DNA from: Duganella sp. BJB476
GTDB taxonomy: Bacteria > Pseudomonadota > Gammaproteobacteria > Burkholderiales > Burkholderiaceae_D
NCBI RefSeq assembly: GCF_003416895.1
Contig: NZ_QVIO01000001.1
Span: 1,302,001-1,366,000, forward strand
Length of the DNA: 64,000 nucleotides
Direction: 5' to 3'
Shown: in pieces, positions 32,105 through 42,564 of the stretch
Position numbering within the stretch: the first letter of the stretch is position 1
Layout: every line of letters starts with the position of its first letter
Position numbers and translations under genes: made by a program
Notes under the pieces: generated by a model
Told to the model about the DNA's origin: nothing
The model's database searches: none
The model's input: only the letters and a program-made list of their open reading frames with translations

Positions 32105-32362
32105 TCAGTCTGCGCATAGCGACAGCATGAAACTCAGGTGCTGGCTGATGGCGCCCCGTTCGGCGTCCAGGCGCTGGTCCTCGCTCTCGGTGGCGAACTC
32201 GTCGCGGATGGCGTGGCACTGCGCCAGCGTCGCGTCGAGCGAGCGCAGCATGCCGTGCAGGCCGGCCTCGCTGTACCAGATGCGCAACAACTTGCTCAGC
32301 GCGAGCAGGGCGTCTTGTTCGGATTGCAGCAGTTCGGCTTCGGCGGCGGGGAGTTTGCTCAC
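32105..32362 (-). CDS. Small helical protein of unknown function
   Basis: About 85 residues from a possible GTG at 32362, with no clear ribosome site; the frame stays open further upstream through AT-rich DNA. The composition is acidic, Leu- and Ala-rich and suggests two or three amphipathic helices (LQSEQDALLALSKLLRIWY, MLRSLDATLAQCHAIRDEF). I do not recognise the family. It lies about 90 bp upstream of siaA on the same strand, so it may belong with that signalling unit. Could also be non-coding. Confidence 0.45.
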   Translation of the reverse strand: MSKLPAAEAELLQSEQDALLALSKLLRIWYSEAGLHGMLRSLDATLAQCHAIRDEFATESEDQRLDAERGAISQHLSFMLSLCAD

Positions 32363-32549
32363 GATTTTCAGAGGAGGCAAGTGGTCAAAGCAGTATATAC
32401 GTATTCGGCAAAATATTGCTCTTGAAAAATATATATTGTTTCCGCATAAACATATGTGAATAAGTTGCCGTGCGGTAATATCCCGGTCACATTCGGCGCG
32501 TATATTCACACTCATCTTGTGCGAACCGCACTTCTCTTTCCGAAACGTC
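32363..32549. other. AT-rich divergent promoter region before the chemoreceptor gene
   Basis: This 187-bp region is clearly AT-rich around 32390-32460 and should carry promoters of the chemoreceptor and the small minus-strand gene. A TAAA then GCCG pair near 32443-32470 resembles a flagellar sigma-28 promoter, but the spacing is one base too long and the GATAA part is missing. Confidence 0.4.
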
Positions 32550-34193
32550 ATGAAAATCCCCCAACTCAATACTGCTGTTCGTGTGATGGCCTCGTTCGCC
32601 GCGCTGTTGTTCCTGATGGCCTGCATGTCCGGCGTCGCCTTGTGGCGCTTGCAGACGGCCAATGACACCACCTCCAACCTGGTCAACCAGAAGCTGGCCA
32701 GGCAGCAGCTGACCTCCGAGCTGCTGGGCATGACCGAGTTGAACGGCCTGCGCGCCACCTCCATCGCCCGCAGCGACAGCCTGGAAGTCGGCGACATCTT
32801 CCAGGCCCAGCTGACCGCCGGCGAGAAGCTGGCCACTGCCCTGGAAGCCAAGCTCATGGCGATGCCGGCGCAGGGTGCGGAAACCGAATTGCTGCGTACC
32901 GTGGCGGGCAAGAAGGCCGCCTACCTGGCGCTGCGCGCCGAACTGTTCAAGCTGAAGGACAGCGGCCGCACCCAGGAAGTGGGCGATCTGCTGGACAACA
33001 AGATGGCCGCCGTGTTCCAGGCCTACACCGGCGCGCTGGGCAAGCTGCTGGCTTATCAGACGCAGCAAGCGCAGGCGCTGGCCGAAGAGTCCGCCAGCCA
33101 GTTCGAGGGCAGCCGCGCGATGCTGGCCGGTCTGGGCCTGGCGTCGCTGGTGCTGGGCGCGGGGCTGGCGCTGGCGCTGACCCGCAGCATCGTGCGTCCG
33201 CTGACGCAGGCGGTGGCGCTGGCCGAGCAGGTGGCCGCAGGCGAGCTGCATGTCGCCATCCAGCACGGCCGCAGCGACGAGATCGGCCAGCTGTTCGATG
33301 CGCTCAGCCACATGACCGGCCGCCTGGCCGATACCGTCGGCCGCGTGCGCGACGGCGCGGTGGCTATCGACGCCGCCTCGCGCGAGATCGCCAAGGGCAA
33401 TATGGATTTGTCGCGCCGCACCGAGCATCAGGCCGGCGCGCTGCAGGAGACGGCGTCGGCGATGGTCGAGTTGACCTCGGCGGTCAAGCAGAACAGCGGC
33501 AACGCGCGCCAGGCCAACCGCCTGGCGGAATCGGCGTCGGCGGTGGCGGGCAAGGGCGGCAAGGTGGTGTCCGAGGTGGTGCAGACCATGGCCAGCATCA
33601 ACGCCTACGCGCACAAGATCGTCGACATCACCAGCGTGATCGACAGCATCGCCTTCCAGACCAATATCCTGGCGTTGAATGCTGCGGTGGAGGCGGCACG
33701 CGCCGGCGAACAGGGCCGTGGTTTCGCCGTGGTGGCGTCCGAGGTGCGCAACCTGGCCCAGCGTTCGGCCAGCGCGGCCAAGGAGATCAAGCTGCTGATC
33801 AACGAGTCCGCCGAGCGCATCGCCAACGGTAGCGAACTGGCGCAAGCGGCCGGCGCCACGATGGAGGAAATCGTGCTGAGCGTGGAGAAGGTGACCGGCA
33901 TCATGTCGGCCATCAGCGCCGCCAGCGCCGAGCAGGAGCACGGCATTGAACAGGTCACCGCCGCCATCGGCGACATGGACGATGTCACGCAGCAGAACGC
34001 CGCGCTGGTGGAGGAAGCGGCAGCCGCTGCCGATGCGATGCAGGACCAGGCGCGCGAACTGGCGCAGCTGGTGGGCTCGTTCAAGGTCGATGCCGAGGGC
34101 TGGAGCAAGAACACGGTGCGGGCATTCCCTGCCGTCGCTTCGCGTGCCGCATTGCCGGCGCCGTCAAATGGAACGATGCGCAAGGCCGCATAA
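32550..34193 (+). CDS. Methyl-accepting chemotaxis protein
   Basis: A 547-residue receptor: first helix about 12-32, a four-helix-bundle-type periplasmic domain, second helix near 195-215, HAMP, then a cytoplasmic coiled coil with the signalling hairpin [20 protein letters not shown] and [18 protein letters not shown], the conserved MCP tip. There is no C-terminal CheR/CheB docking pentapeptide. The sensory domain does not show a known ligand pattern. Stands alone between the sia genes and a PfpI-like gene; no chemotaxis kinase genes nearby. Confidence 0.94.
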   Translation: MKIPQLNTAVRVMASFAALLFLMACMSGVALWRLQTANDTTSNLVNQKLARQQLTSELLGMTELNGLRATSIARSDSLEVGDIFQAQLTAGEKLATALEAKLMAMPAQGAETELLRTVAGKKAAYLALRAELFKLKDSGRTQEVGDLLDNKMAAVFQAYTGALGKLLAYQTQQAQALAEESASQFEGSRAMLAGLGLASLVLGAGLALALTRSIVRPLTQAVALAEQVAAGELHVAIQHGRSDEIGQLFDALSHMTGRLADTVGRVRDGAVAIDAASREIAKGNMDLSRRTEHQAGALQETASAMVELTSAVKQNSGNARQANRLAESASAVAGKGGKVVSEVVQTMASINAYAHKIVDITSVIDSIAFQTNILALNAAVEAARAGEQGRGFAVVASEVRNLAQRSASAAKEIKLLINESAERIANGSELAQAAGATMEEIVLSVEKVTGIMSAISAASAEQEHGIEQVTAAIGDMDDVTQQNAALVEEAAAAADAMQDQARELAQLVGSFKVDAEGWSKNTVRAFPAVASRAALPAPSNGTMRKAA

Positions 34194-34241
34194 ATACGGA
34201 TGGCCTGTAGAATGGACGCGTGCAAACCACGCGTTCATGCC

Positions 34242-35105
34242 ATGACCAATTCCCGCCGCATCCTGATCCCGATTCCACTGCATGACTTCGACCCGACCGA
34301 GGTCGCGCTGAGCTGGCGCATCCTGCGCGACGCCGGCCACCATATCGAGTTCGCCACCGTGGACGGCACGCGCGGCCACGCCGATCCGATGATGCTCAGC
34401 GGCGAAGGCCTGGACCCGTGGGGCTGGCTGCCTGGCCTGCGCAAGCTGCGACTGTTTGGCCTGATGCTGCGCGCCGATCATTACGGCCGCCAGGCTTACG
34501 CCGCACTGGAGCTGGATCCGGCATTTTTGCAACCCAAACGCTTCCAGGATTTGAACGCGGCGCAGTACGATGCGCTGCTGTTGCCGGGCGGTCACGCCAA
34601 GGGCATGCGGCCCTACCTGGAAGACAAGGTTTTGCAAACCCTGGTGGCGGAGTTCTTCGATAGCGGCAAACCGGTGGCGGCGGTCTGCCACGGCGTGCTG
34701 CTGGCGGCCCGCTCGATCTCGCCGCGCACCCAGCGTTCGGTGCTGTACGGCCGCAAGACCACGGCGCTGACGTGGAAGCTGGAACGCAGCGCCTGGGACC
34801 TGACGCGCTTCCTGGCCCGCTTCTGGGACCCCGGCTACTATCGCACTTACGGCGAAAGCAAAGGCGAACCCGCCGGCTATTGGAGTGTGGAGCAGGAGGT
34901 CAAGCGCGCGCTGGCGGCGGAGGCCGATTTTGTCGATGTCCCGCCCGGCACACCGGACTACCTGCGCAAGACGGGCGGCCTGGTGCGCGACCGTGCGGGC
35001 GACGACCGCGCGGCCTGGGTGGTGCAGGATGGGAATTATCTGTCGGCGCGCTGGCCGGGCGATGTGCACACCTTCGCGCGCCGCTACGCCGACATGCTGG
35101 CGTAG
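34242..35105 (+). CDS. DJ-1/PfpI family protein (type 1 glutamine amidotransferase fold)
   Basis: A 287-residue protein with the DJ-1/PfpI fold. LLLPGGHAKGMRPYL and the nucleophile elbow AAVCHGVLLAA, with Cys followed by His, are clear. A longer C-terminal part than in PfpI includes SAWDLTRFLARFWDPGYYRTYGES. Members include glyoxalase III and chaperones as well as proteases; the role here is not known. Start at 34242 (MTNSRRI) precedes the first beta strand. Convergent with the TonB receptor gene, 12 bp between stops. Confidence 0.82.
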   Translation: MTNSRRILIPIPLHDFDPTEVALSWRILRDAGHHIEFATVDGTRGHADPMMLSGEGLDPWGWLPGLRKLRLFGLMLRADHYGRQAYAALELDPAFLQPKRFQDLNAAQYDALLLPGGHAKGMRPYLEDKVLQTLVAEFFDSGKPVAAVCHGVLLAARSISPRTQRSVLYGRKTTALTWKLERSAWDLTRFLARFWDPGYYRTYGESKGEPAGYWSVEQEVKRALAAEADFVDVPPGTPDYLRKTGGLVRDRAGDDRAAWVVQDGNYLSARWPGDVHTFARRYADMLA

Positions 35106-35117
35106 CGGTGGCGGAGC

Positions 35118-37235
35118 TTACATCTTGTACGAGGCCTGCAGCGAGATGGTGCGCGGCGCCATCGGCAGGTCGTGCGGCAGGCTCAGGCCGGGCGCCGGGC
35201 TGGGCTCGCGCACATCGGTGTTGAAGGCGTTGCGCAGCGCCAGCGCGAAGTTCCACTGGTTGCGGCCTGCGCGCGTCGCCAGGGTCAGGTCGACGGTGGT
35301 GTAGTCGGAGATCGCCGGACGGGCGTCGCCGAAGGCGCGCACGCGGCCCGCCACCCAGTTCAGCTGCGCGCCAGCCTGGTAGCCGCTGGCGAAGGTCCAG
35401 TCGCCACGGCCGAAGGCGTGATGGCGCGGCGCATAGCCGGCGTCGGTATGGGTGGTCTGGTCGATGGAACGCTGCCATGCGTAGTTGCCCGCCAGGCGCA
35501 GGTCGCGCGTCACGGTCCAGTTCGATTCGATCTCGATGCCGTGGCCTTTCTGGTCGCCGGTGTTGGCGTAGGTGGCGCCGGTGCCCGGCACCACATTGGG
35601 CACGGTGCGGATGATGTTCTTCATATCGTAGCGATAGAAGGTCAGGTTGACGGTGGCGTCGGTGCGGGCCTGCCAGTTGAAGGTCATCTCGGTGGTGGCG
35701 TTGCGTTCCGGCTTCAGGTTCGGATTGCCCAGCGCGACCGGATTGCTGATGCCATAGCTTTCCAGGAAGGCCGGCGCGCGGAAGGCGCGGCCGTACAGCA
35801 GCTTGGCGGTCAGGTCGAAGCTGGCGTCCCACACCAGCGCCAGGCGCGGATTGGTGGTGCCGCCGAAGTCCGAGTAGTGGTCATGGCGCACGCCGGCCGT
35901 CAGGTTCCAGTCCTTGGCCAGATTCCATTCGTCCTGGAGGTACAGGTAGTCGATCTTGCGCCGCTGCGGGCGCAGGAAGGGCGTGGTGTTGGTGGCGTCG
36001 ATCACCGCCGGCAGCGGAATCGGCGTGCCATTGGCCGCGTAGTTGAAGTTGCGCCATTCATGGACGCGGTACAGGTCGATATCGTCGTGGCCTAGCCCGA
36101 TGCGCAGGTGGTGATCGTGGAAGCCGCTGTAGTCGGCATAGCCGGACAGGCGGTAGGTGCGCTCCCAGGTCTCCGGCACGCCGATCATGCCGTTGGTGAA
36201 GGTGCCGGTCGGGAAGGTCGCGCCTGGCGGCAGCAAATGGTACCAGGTGTTCACTTCCTGCGAATATTGTTGCGTGCTGAGACTGGCGCCCAGGCCCCAG
36301 TCGCGCGTCAGTTGCGGGTCGGCCCAGGCCAGGTTGCTGGTGATGCGTTCGCTTTGCTGGCGGCCCACCGGGTCCAGCGCAGAGGCGATGCCGGCGCCGG
36401 TGCCCATGTCGTAGCGCTTCTTGTAGCCGAAGCGCGCGCGCCACTGGCCATAGATCAGGTCGAGGTTGCCGTCGATGGCCTTGTACTGATTGTTGAGCGG
36501 ACCGGGCGCCAGGCTGGCGTGGGTCTTGAACAGCGTGTCGTTGCGGCTCTGGGCGTCGGCGTCGAGGGTGCGGTCGTTGCCGTCGGTCTGGCCTGCGCGC
36601 AGGTAGGCTGCCACCTCGACCGGGCCAAGCTTGCCGCCGTGTTGCAGCCAGGCGTCACGGGTTTTATAGGATCCGGTGCGGGCGCCGAGCTCGGTACCCG
36701 GCACTTCGCCAGGGCCCTTGGTGATCAGGTTGATGACGCCGGAGAAAGCGTCGGAGCCGTACAGCGCCGAACCGGGGCCGCGGATGATCTCGATGCGGGC
36801 GATGTGTTCGAGCGGATAGCCGGCCCAGATGTTGCCCTTGTTGCCGACGTAAGCCGTGGTGATGGGCACACCGTTTTGCAGTATCAGGATTTGCGGGGTG
36901 TAGGCGCTGACGATGCCGCGCACCACATACAGCGGCGAGCTGCTGTTGGGCGTGCGGTTGACGTGCACGCCGGGCACGCTTTCCAGCACCTGATCCAGGT
37001 CGGTGGCGCCCATGGCGGCGATGTCGGCCGCCGTAATCACCGTGGCCACGGCCGGCGCGCGCCGCAGCGTTTGCAGATTGCCGGTGGCGATGCTGACGCT
37101 ATCGCTGGAACCGTAGACCAGCGCCAGTTCATCTTCTTCCGTCACAGGATCGGCCTGGGCCATGCCGTGCACTGCCACCAGCGGTAGGGTGAGTGCCGCG
37201 GTCAGATACAGCCGTTGGGCGCTCAACACTTTCAA
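35118..37235 (-). CDS. TonB-dependent outer-membrane receptor
   Basis: A 705-residue outer-membrane receptor. Signal peptide to about residue 28, then plug domain (about 55-165) with VPGVHVNRTPNSSSPLYVVRG and the conserved IEIIRGPGSALYGSDAFSGVINLIT, then a 22-strand barrel ending in SLQASYKM with a C-terminal aromatic/Met pattern. The features fit the BtuB/colicin I receptor group; ligand unknown. It is last in a same-strand series after two solute-binding proteins and the GGDEF-EAL hybrid kinase (62-bp gap), so it may share their ligand. Confidence 0.93.
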   Translation of the reverse strand: MKVLSAQRLYLTAALTLPLVAVHGMAQADPVTEEDELALVYGSSDSVSIATGNLQTLRRAPAVATVITAADIAAMGATDLDQVLESVPGVHVNRTPNSSSPLYVVRGIVSAYTPQILILQNGVPITTAYVGNKGNIWAGYPLEHIARIEIIRGPGSALYGSDAFSGVINLITKGPGEVPGTELGARTGSYKTRDAWLQHGGKLGPVEVAAYLRAGQTDGNDRTLDADAQSRNDTLFKTHASLAPGPLNNQYKAIDGNLDLIYGQWRARFGYKKRYDMGTGAGIASALDPVGRQQSERITSNLAWADPQLTRDWGLGASLSTQQYSQEVNTWYHLLPPGATFPTGTFTNGMIGVPETWERTYRLSGYADYSGFHDHHLRIGLGHDDIDLYRVHEWRNFNYAANGTPIPLPAVIDATNTTPFLRPQRRKIDYLYLQDEWNLAKDWNLTAGVRHDHYSDFGGTTNPRLALVWDASFDLTAKLLYGRAFRAPAFLESYGISNPVALGNPNLKPERNATTEMTFNWQARTDATVNLTFYRYDMKNIIRTVPNVVPGTGATYANTGDQKGHGIEIESNWTVTRDLRLAGNYAWQRSIDQTTHTDAGYAPRHHAFGRGDWTFASGYQAGAQLNWVAGRVRAFGDARPAISDYTTVDLTLATRAGRNQWNFALALRNAFNTDVREPSPAPGLSLPHDLPMAPRTISLQASYKM

Positions 37236-37297
37236 AATGCTATCTCCTGTTACGTTTTTTTAATTCTAGCTTGCCCGTTGTTGAGCCGGGGTAAATA

Positions 37298-40200
37298 TCA
37301 GCAGATCCTTGCTGTAACTGTTGTAGCCGTGTCTACATGTCGTCGTACCAGTTCGGCGAATTGCTCGGCCGGCACTGCGGGACTGAGGTAGAAGCCTTGC
37401 ATCATGTCGCACTCGCGGCCCTTGAGGAACTGCAGCTGGGCCTCGGTTTCCACGCCTTCGGCCACCACTTCCAGGCGCAGGCTGTGGGCCAGCGCGATGA
37501 TGGCGCTGATGATGGCGGCGTCGTCGGCGTCCTGCGGCACGTCGCGCACGAAGGAGCGGTCGATCTTGATGATGTCGACCGGGAAGCGCTTCAGGTAGGA
37601 CAGCGAGGAATAGCCGGTGCCGAAGTCGTCGATCGACAGGCGCACGCCCAGCGAGTGCAGGCGGTGCAGCGCGGCTAGCGTGTCCTGGGCGTTTTCCATC
37701 AGCGTGCTTTCGGTGATCTCCAGTTCCAGCAAATGCGGCGGCAGGCCGGTGTCGGCCAGCACGGCTTCGACCGAGGCGGCGAAATCCTTTTGCAGCAACT
37801 GGCGCACCGACAGGTTGACCGCCACCCGCATCGGCGGCAGGCCGGCGCAGATGAACTGCTGCAGCTGGGCGCAGGCGGTGCGCAGCACCCAGTCGCCCAA
37901 TGGATTGATGAGGCCGGTTTCCTCGGCCAGCGGGATGAAGTCCACCGGCGGTATCATGCCGCGCGTCGGATGGCGCCAGCGCACCAGCGCCTCCATGCCG
38001 ATGATCTTGCCGCTGTCCAGGCAGGCCTGCGGCTGGTAGAACACTTCCAGCTGGTGCTGCTGTTCCATGGCGCGGCGCAGGTCGCTCTCCAGCCGCACGT
38101 GCTCGGAGATCGAATGCTCCATCGACGCTTCGTAGAACTGGAAGCCGGTGTTGGTGCGCTTGGCGCGATACATGGCGCTGTCGGCGTGCTTGACCAGGGT
38201 GGCGACGTCGGCGCCATCGTGCGGATACATGGCGATGCCGACGCTGGCGGTGACGAAGATGTCGTGGCCGTCGATCGGGAACGGCGCCGACAGCACGCGC
38301 ACGATGTTGTGGGCGGCGGTGGCGGCGGCGGCCGGGCTGTCGAGCTCGTTGAGCACGACGGTGAATTCGTCGCCGCCCAGGCGGGCCACGGCGTCGTCGG
38401 CGCGCACCGTGTGGCGCACGCGCTGGGCCACCGCCTGCAGCAGGCGGTCGCCGACGTCATGGCCGAGGTTGTCGTTGACGTACTTGAAACGGTCCAGGTC
38501 CATGAACAGCACGGCCACCTGCTGGCCGTCGCCGGCCTGGCGCGCCTGGTCGATGCTGGCGGCCAGCAGTTCGAAGAACAGCGTGCGGTTGGGCAGGTTG
38601 GTCAGCACATCGTTGTAGGCCAGGTGGCGGATGCGCTTCTCGGCGCGGTTGGCCTCGATGATGCGGCGCACCCGCTGCGACAGCACGGCGTAGTGGATGG
38701 GCTTGGGGATGTAGTCGCTGGCGCCGGCGGCGAAGGCGCGCTCGACCGAGGAATTGTCCTGCAGCGCGGTGATCATCAGCACCGGCACGGCGCCGGCGTT
38801 GGGCAGTTCCTGCATGCGGGCGCAGGCGGTGAAGCCGTCCATCACCGGCATCATCGCGTCCATCAGGATGACGTCGGGCTGGAAGCGCGCCAGCATCGCC
38901 AGCGCCTCGGCGCCGTTGGCCGCCTCTTCGACGTGGAAGCCGTCGCGCTGCAAGGTGTGGCGCAAGGTGCTGCGGGTGCTGCGGTCGTCGTCCACCACCA
39001 GCACTTGCGGGCGGTCGTCGCCGGGCAGCGGGGCCAGCGGGGTGGCGTCGCTGATCTCGGCGTAGAGGAAGGCGGCCAGCGCTTCGTAGTGGGCGCGCAG
39101 CGGCGCCAGCAACGGCGCGATCTGTTCAGGCTGCTGCTCGGCGGCGTAGTGTTCGGCTTGCTGGGCCAGCTGGGCCAGCGTCTCGGCGCCGAAGTTGCCG
39201 GACGCGCCTTTGAGCGCATGGGCGCGGATGCGGGCGGTGGCCATGTCGCCGGCGCGCACCGCTTTTTCCAGCTCGTCCAGGCAGGCCGGCGTGTCTTCCA
39301 GATAGGGCGTGACGGCATGCGGCAGGGTATCGCCCAGCACTTCCCGCAGCTTGTCGAACACGGCCGGATCGACCGGGCAGGGGCCGCCGTATGCGCGCGG
39401 CTCGCTGGCCACGGCGGCCGGCGCGGCCTGGTGGACGGGGGCGTTCAGCGGGCCACCGTGGGGCAGCCATTTTTCCAGTTTCTGGCGCAGTTCCACCAGC
39501 GTGATCGGCTTGGCCAGGTAGTCGTCCATGCCGGCGGCCAGGCATTTTTCGGCGTCGCCGACCTGGGTGTTGGCGGTCATCGCCACCAGCGGCGTGCGCC
39601 GGCCCATGGCCAGCTCGGCCAGGCGGATGTGGGCGGTAGCTTCGTAGCCGTCCATTTCCGGCATGCTGCAATCCATCAGGATCAGGTCGAAGCGTTCGCG
39701 CTGGGCGGCGCGCACCGCTTCCACGCCGTCGGCGGCGAATTCGCAGACGCAGCCGTTCATCGCCAGCATGCCGGCGGCCACCATCTGGTTGGTGCGGTTG
39801 TCTTCGGCCACCAGCACGCGGAACTGGCGCTCCGGCATCGGGACCGGGCTTAGCGTGGGCAGCGGCGCCGAGGCCGGCGTCGGTGCGCCGACTGGCGGGC
39901 GCATCGGCAGCGGCGGGCTCGCCACCTGCTGCTGCGCCGGACGGCAGCGTATCGTGAAGTGGAAGGTGGTGCCGGTGCCGTTGACGCTGTCGACACCGAT
40001 GCGGCCGCCCAGCAGCTCGACCAGCTGCTTGCAGATGGCCAGGCCGAGGCCGGTGCCGCCGTAGCGGCGCGTGGTGCTCGGGTCCGGCTGCACATAGGCT
40101 TCGAACAGGTGGCGGCGGACTTCCTCGCTCATGCCGATGCCGGTGTCGCGCACTTCGAAGCGCAGGCCGAATTCGGCGCCGGGCGCCAGCGCCACGCCGA

Positions 40201-41428
40201 CCGCCACTTCGCCCTGCTCGGTGAATTTGACGGCGTTGCCGATCAGGTTGATGAGGATCTGGCGCAGGCGCAGCGAATCGCCGGCGATGCGCACCGGCAC
40301 GTCGGGCGCGATGCTCCAGTTCAGCGCCACGGCCTTCTGCTGCGCGGGACGGGCCACCAGTTCCAGCACCTCGGACAGCAGGGTGCCGAGGCAGAACTCG
40401 GTCTCTTCCAGCTTGAGCTTGCCCGCTTCCATCTTGGAGAAGTCGAGGATGTTGTTGATCAGCGCGATCAGCGTGCGCGAAGAGTTCCATGCCACGTCGA
40501 CGAATTCCTGCTGGCGCGGCGTGAGGCGGGTTTCCTTGAGCATGTCGAGCATGCCGACCACGCCGTTGAGCGGTGTGCGCACCTCATGGCTGACGGTGGC
40601 GGCGAACTGCGCCTTCATCTGCGCCATGTTGACGGCGGCGTCGCGCGATTCCTTCAGCTCGGCCTCGCGCTGTTCCAGCACGTTCATCATCTGGTTGAAG
40701 GCGTGCGCCATCTCGATCAGGTCGCGCGGGCCGGCGGGCGCGGCGCGCATGCCCGATTCGCCCGACTCGGCGCGGCGCATCAGCGTCGACAGCGCGTTGA
40801 GCGGGTCGATCATGTGGCGCGTCAGCAGGCGGCCCAGCACCAGCAGCACCACGGCGAACGACAAGGTCAGCGCCAGGTTGCCCAGCAACAGCGACCAGGT
40901 CAGCTGCTTGAGCGTGTTTTTGGCGATCTGCACGTGGACGTAGCCCAGCAGTTGCTGCTGGTGTTCCTGCAATTCGAAGGGCGAGGCTTCGCTCTGGCCG
41001 CCGTACACCGGCGCGGCGAACAGCCAGCCGTCGGCGGTTTCGCCGACCAGGCCGGCGTGCGCCGGCACCACTTTGTTCAGGTTGGCGACGTCCAGCGTGG
41101 CGCCGGCCACCACCTTGGACAGCAAGACCTTGCGCCTGGCGTCCATGATCTGCAGCGCCGCCACGTCGGGGAAGGAGAGTGTGGAGTTGACCACTTCGCG
41201 GGCGTTCTCGGCCGAGTGGAACAGCAGCGCCAGCGTGCTCTGGCGGGCGAGGTTGTCGGCCACGCGCTGGCCCTGGCCGATGAAGTAGTCGCGCATGCGG
41301 GCATTGGCTTCCCACGAATTCATCAGCGCCGAAAACACGGCCAGGCCCAGGATGGCGGCCGAGACGATGACCGTCAGTTGGCGCTGGAAACCGGTACGAC
41401 GGAGAAAGTTACGGACTATGGAGATCAT
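37298..41428 (-). CDS. Hybrid histidine kinase with receivers, Hpt, GGDEF and EAL domains
   Basis: A 1,376-residue inner-membrane protein. Order: helix ~17-37; CHASE8-like periplasmic domain ~38-175; helix ~178-200; HAMP ~200-252; HisKA with H281; HATPase ~370-495; receiver 1 (D586); Hpt (H737 in RAHALKGASGN); receiver 2 (D857); GGDEF 1018-1022 (LGGDEF intact); EAL 1146-1148 with DDFGTGYSSL at 1267-1276. It joins a complete phosphorelay to cyclic di-GMP synthesis and breakdown motifs in one chain. The start at 41428 overlaps the upstream solute-binding-protein gene (TGATG), so the two are translationally linked. No inhibitory RxxD site is visible immediately before GGDEF (the preceding RADD is offset). 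Confidence 0.93.
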   Translation of the reverse strand: MISIVRNFLRRTGFQRQLTVIVSAAILGLAVFSALMNSWEANARMRDYFIGQGQRVADNLARQSTLALLFHSAENAREVVNSTLSFPDVAALQIMDARRKVLLSKVVAGATLDVANLNKVVPAHAGLVGETADGWLFAAPVYGGQSEASPFELQEHQQQLLGYVHVQIAKNTLKQLTWSLLLGNLALTLSFAVVLLVLGRLLTRHMIDPLNALSTLMRRAESGESGMRAAPAGPRDLIEMAHAFNQMMNVLEQREAELKESRDAAVNMAQMKAQFAATVSHEVRTPLNGVVGMLDMLKETRLTPRQQEFVDVAWNSSRTLIALINNILDFSKMEAGKLKLEETEFCLGTLLSEVLELVARPAQQKAVALNWSIAPDVPVRIAGDSLRLRQILINLIGNAVKFTEQGEVAVGVALAPGAEFGLRFEVRDTGIGMSEEVRRHLFEAYVQPDPSTTRRYGGTGLGLAICKQLVELLGGRIGVDSVNGTGTTFHFTIRCRPAQQQVASPPLPMRPPVGAPTPASAPLPTLSPVPMPERQFRVLVAEDNRTNQMVAAGMLAMNGCVCEFAADGVEAVRAAQRERFDLILMDCSMPEMDGYEATAHIRLAELAMGRRTPLVAMTANTQVGDAEKCLAAGMDDYLAKPITLVELRQKLEKWLPHGGPLNAPVHQAAPAAVASEPRAYGGPCPVDPAVFDKLREVLGDTLPHAVTPYLEDTPACLDELEKAVRAGDMATARIRAHALKGASGNFGAETLAQLAQQAEHYAAEQQPEQIAPLLAPLRAHYEALAAFLYAEISDATPLAPLPGDDRPQVLVVDDDRSTRSTLRHTLQRDGFHVEEAANGAEALAMLARFQPDVILMDAMMPVMDGFTACARMQELPNAGAVPVLMITALQDNSSVERAFAAGASDYIPKPIHYAVLSQRVRRIIEANRAEKRIRHLAYNDVLTNLPNRTLFFELLAASIDQARQAGDGQQVAVLFMDLDRFKYVNDNLGHDVGDRLLQAVAQRVRHTVRADDAVARLGGDEFTVVLNELDSPAAAATAAHNIVRVLSAPFPIDGHDIFVTASVGIAMYPHDGADVATLVKHADSAMYRAKRTNTGFQFYEASMEHSISEHVRLESDLRRAMEQQHQLEVFYQPQACLDSGKIIGMEALVRWRHPTRGMIPPVDFIPLAEETGLINPLGDWVLRTACAQLQQFICAGLPPMRVAVNLSVRQLLQKDFAASVEAVLADTGLPPHLLELEITESTLMENAQDTLAALHRLHSLGVRLSIDDFGTGYSSLSYLKRFPVDIIKIDRSFVRDVPQDADDAAIISAIIALAHSLRLEVVAEGVETEAQLQFLKGRECDMMQGFYLSPAVPAEQFAELVRRHVDTATTVTARIC

Positions 41429-42564
41429 CAGGGCTGCGGGTAGACAAAGTCGAAACTGCGCTGTTGCAATGCGCCCAGGTTGAGGCCGATATGGCTGGCG
41501 GTACGTAGATTGATGGCGGTCTGCAGCTCGCGCAGCGGCACCAGCGGACGGCGCCGCACATCGCCGGCGATCACGCCCAGCGCCGAGGCCGCCAACGTGC
41601 GGCCCAGCTCGACGTTGTCGGGCACCATGGCGAACAGCGCGCCTTTTTTTACATGCAGCACGTTGCTGGAGAACAGGGGCACGCCGCTGTTCCACGATTC
41701 GCGCAGCACCAGCGGCAGGATGGTGCTTTCCTCGACGGTGGTGCTGTCGTGCGGCAGCCAGACGGCGTCGTGGCGGTTGTCGGCGGCGCCAATCAGCTGG
41801 GTGTACAGCTGGGCCGCGCGCGCCAGGTCGCCGGCCACGTGGGTTTGCAGCTCCAGGCCCTGGGCCTTGGCCGCCTCGCGCGCCAGCTTGACCAGCCATT
41901 CGGATTTTTGCGGGTTGTAGACCACGATCACGCGCTTGAGCTCCGGCAGCAGCACGCGCAGCCGCGAGAACAGCATGGCCGGGTCGGGCGTCATGCTGAT
42001 GCCCATCACGTTCTCGGCGTCGGACAGCAGCAGCACGCCGCCGGCCAGCACAGCGATCTCGCGGTCCAGCCCGGCGGTGGCGTTCAAGCCCTGGCGGCCC
42101 AGCGCGATCACCACCTTGGTGCCGTTGCGCTTGAGCGTGGCGTTCAATTCGGCGGTATCGATTTTCGGATCGACCGGATAGCTGCGCACCTTGAGCTTGG
42201 TGCGCTCCTCGATACCCTGGATCATGGCGATGAAGGCCGAGCGGAACGGCTCCTCGACATTTGGATAGACGACGGCGATGCTGCCCTTGCCGATCGAAGC
42301 CTGCAATTCGGGACGGCGCAGCTGGTCTTCCAGCTGGGCCAGGGTGACGGGGCGTACGTCGGCGCGCAACGGCGCCTGCGGCGGCGGCAGAATCTGTTCG
42401 ACCGGAGCGATCAGCATGCCGCCGTGGGCGGCGCTGGCGCTGACCAGGGCGATGCTCGATGGCAGCACGCCGCCGGCGGCGTGCGTCGCGCCGGTGACGC
42501 TGGCGAGCAGCAGGGCGCCGGCGCGTCGCAAGCGCCGCAGTTTAAATATTGTGTTTTTCATCAT
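41428..42564 (-). CDS. ABC-type solute-binding protein (ABC_sub_bind family), kinase-linked
   Basis: A 378-residue periplasmic protein with signal peptide (cut near THA, ~residue 30), an extra ~50-residue segment, then an ABC_sub_bind-like two-lobed domain with VVYPNVEEPFRSAFIAMIQGIEE and VIVVYNPQKSEWL. No permease or ATPase gene is nearby. It overlaps the hybrid kinase gene by one start/stop junction. The next upstream gene is a paralogue with matching motifs (HVKKG.LF.M.P.NV.LGR and ASHIGLNL). I infer that it delivers a ligand signal to the kinase rather than to a transporter. Confidence 0.85.
   Translation of the reverse strand: MMKNTIFKLRRLRRAGALLLASVTGATHAAGGVLPSSIALVSASAAHGGMLIAPVEQILPPPQAPLRADVRPVTLAQLEDQLRRPELQASIGKGSIAVVYPNVEEPFRSAFIAMIQGIEERTKLKVRSYPVDPKIDTAELNATLKRNGTKVVIALGRQGLNATAGLDREIAVLAGGVLLLSDAENVMGISMTPDPAMLFSRLRVLLPELKRVIVVYNPQKSEWLVKLAREAAKAQGLELQTHVAGDLARAAQLYTQLIGAADNRHDAVWLPHDSTTVEESTILPLVLRESWNSGVPLFSSNVLHVKKGALFAMVPDNVELGRTLAASALGVIAGDVRRRPLVPLRELQTAINLRTASHIGLNLGALQQRSFDFVYPQP

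Noticed and set aside
32138..32425. 95-codon plus-strand frame opposite the small protein
   Set aside because: Composition (Gln, Gly, Val rich) is that of a shadow frame and no ribosome site is present.
32443..32475. Flagellar sigma-28 promoter for the chemoreceptor
   Set aside because: TAAA to GCCG spacing is one base too long and the GATAA half is not conserved.
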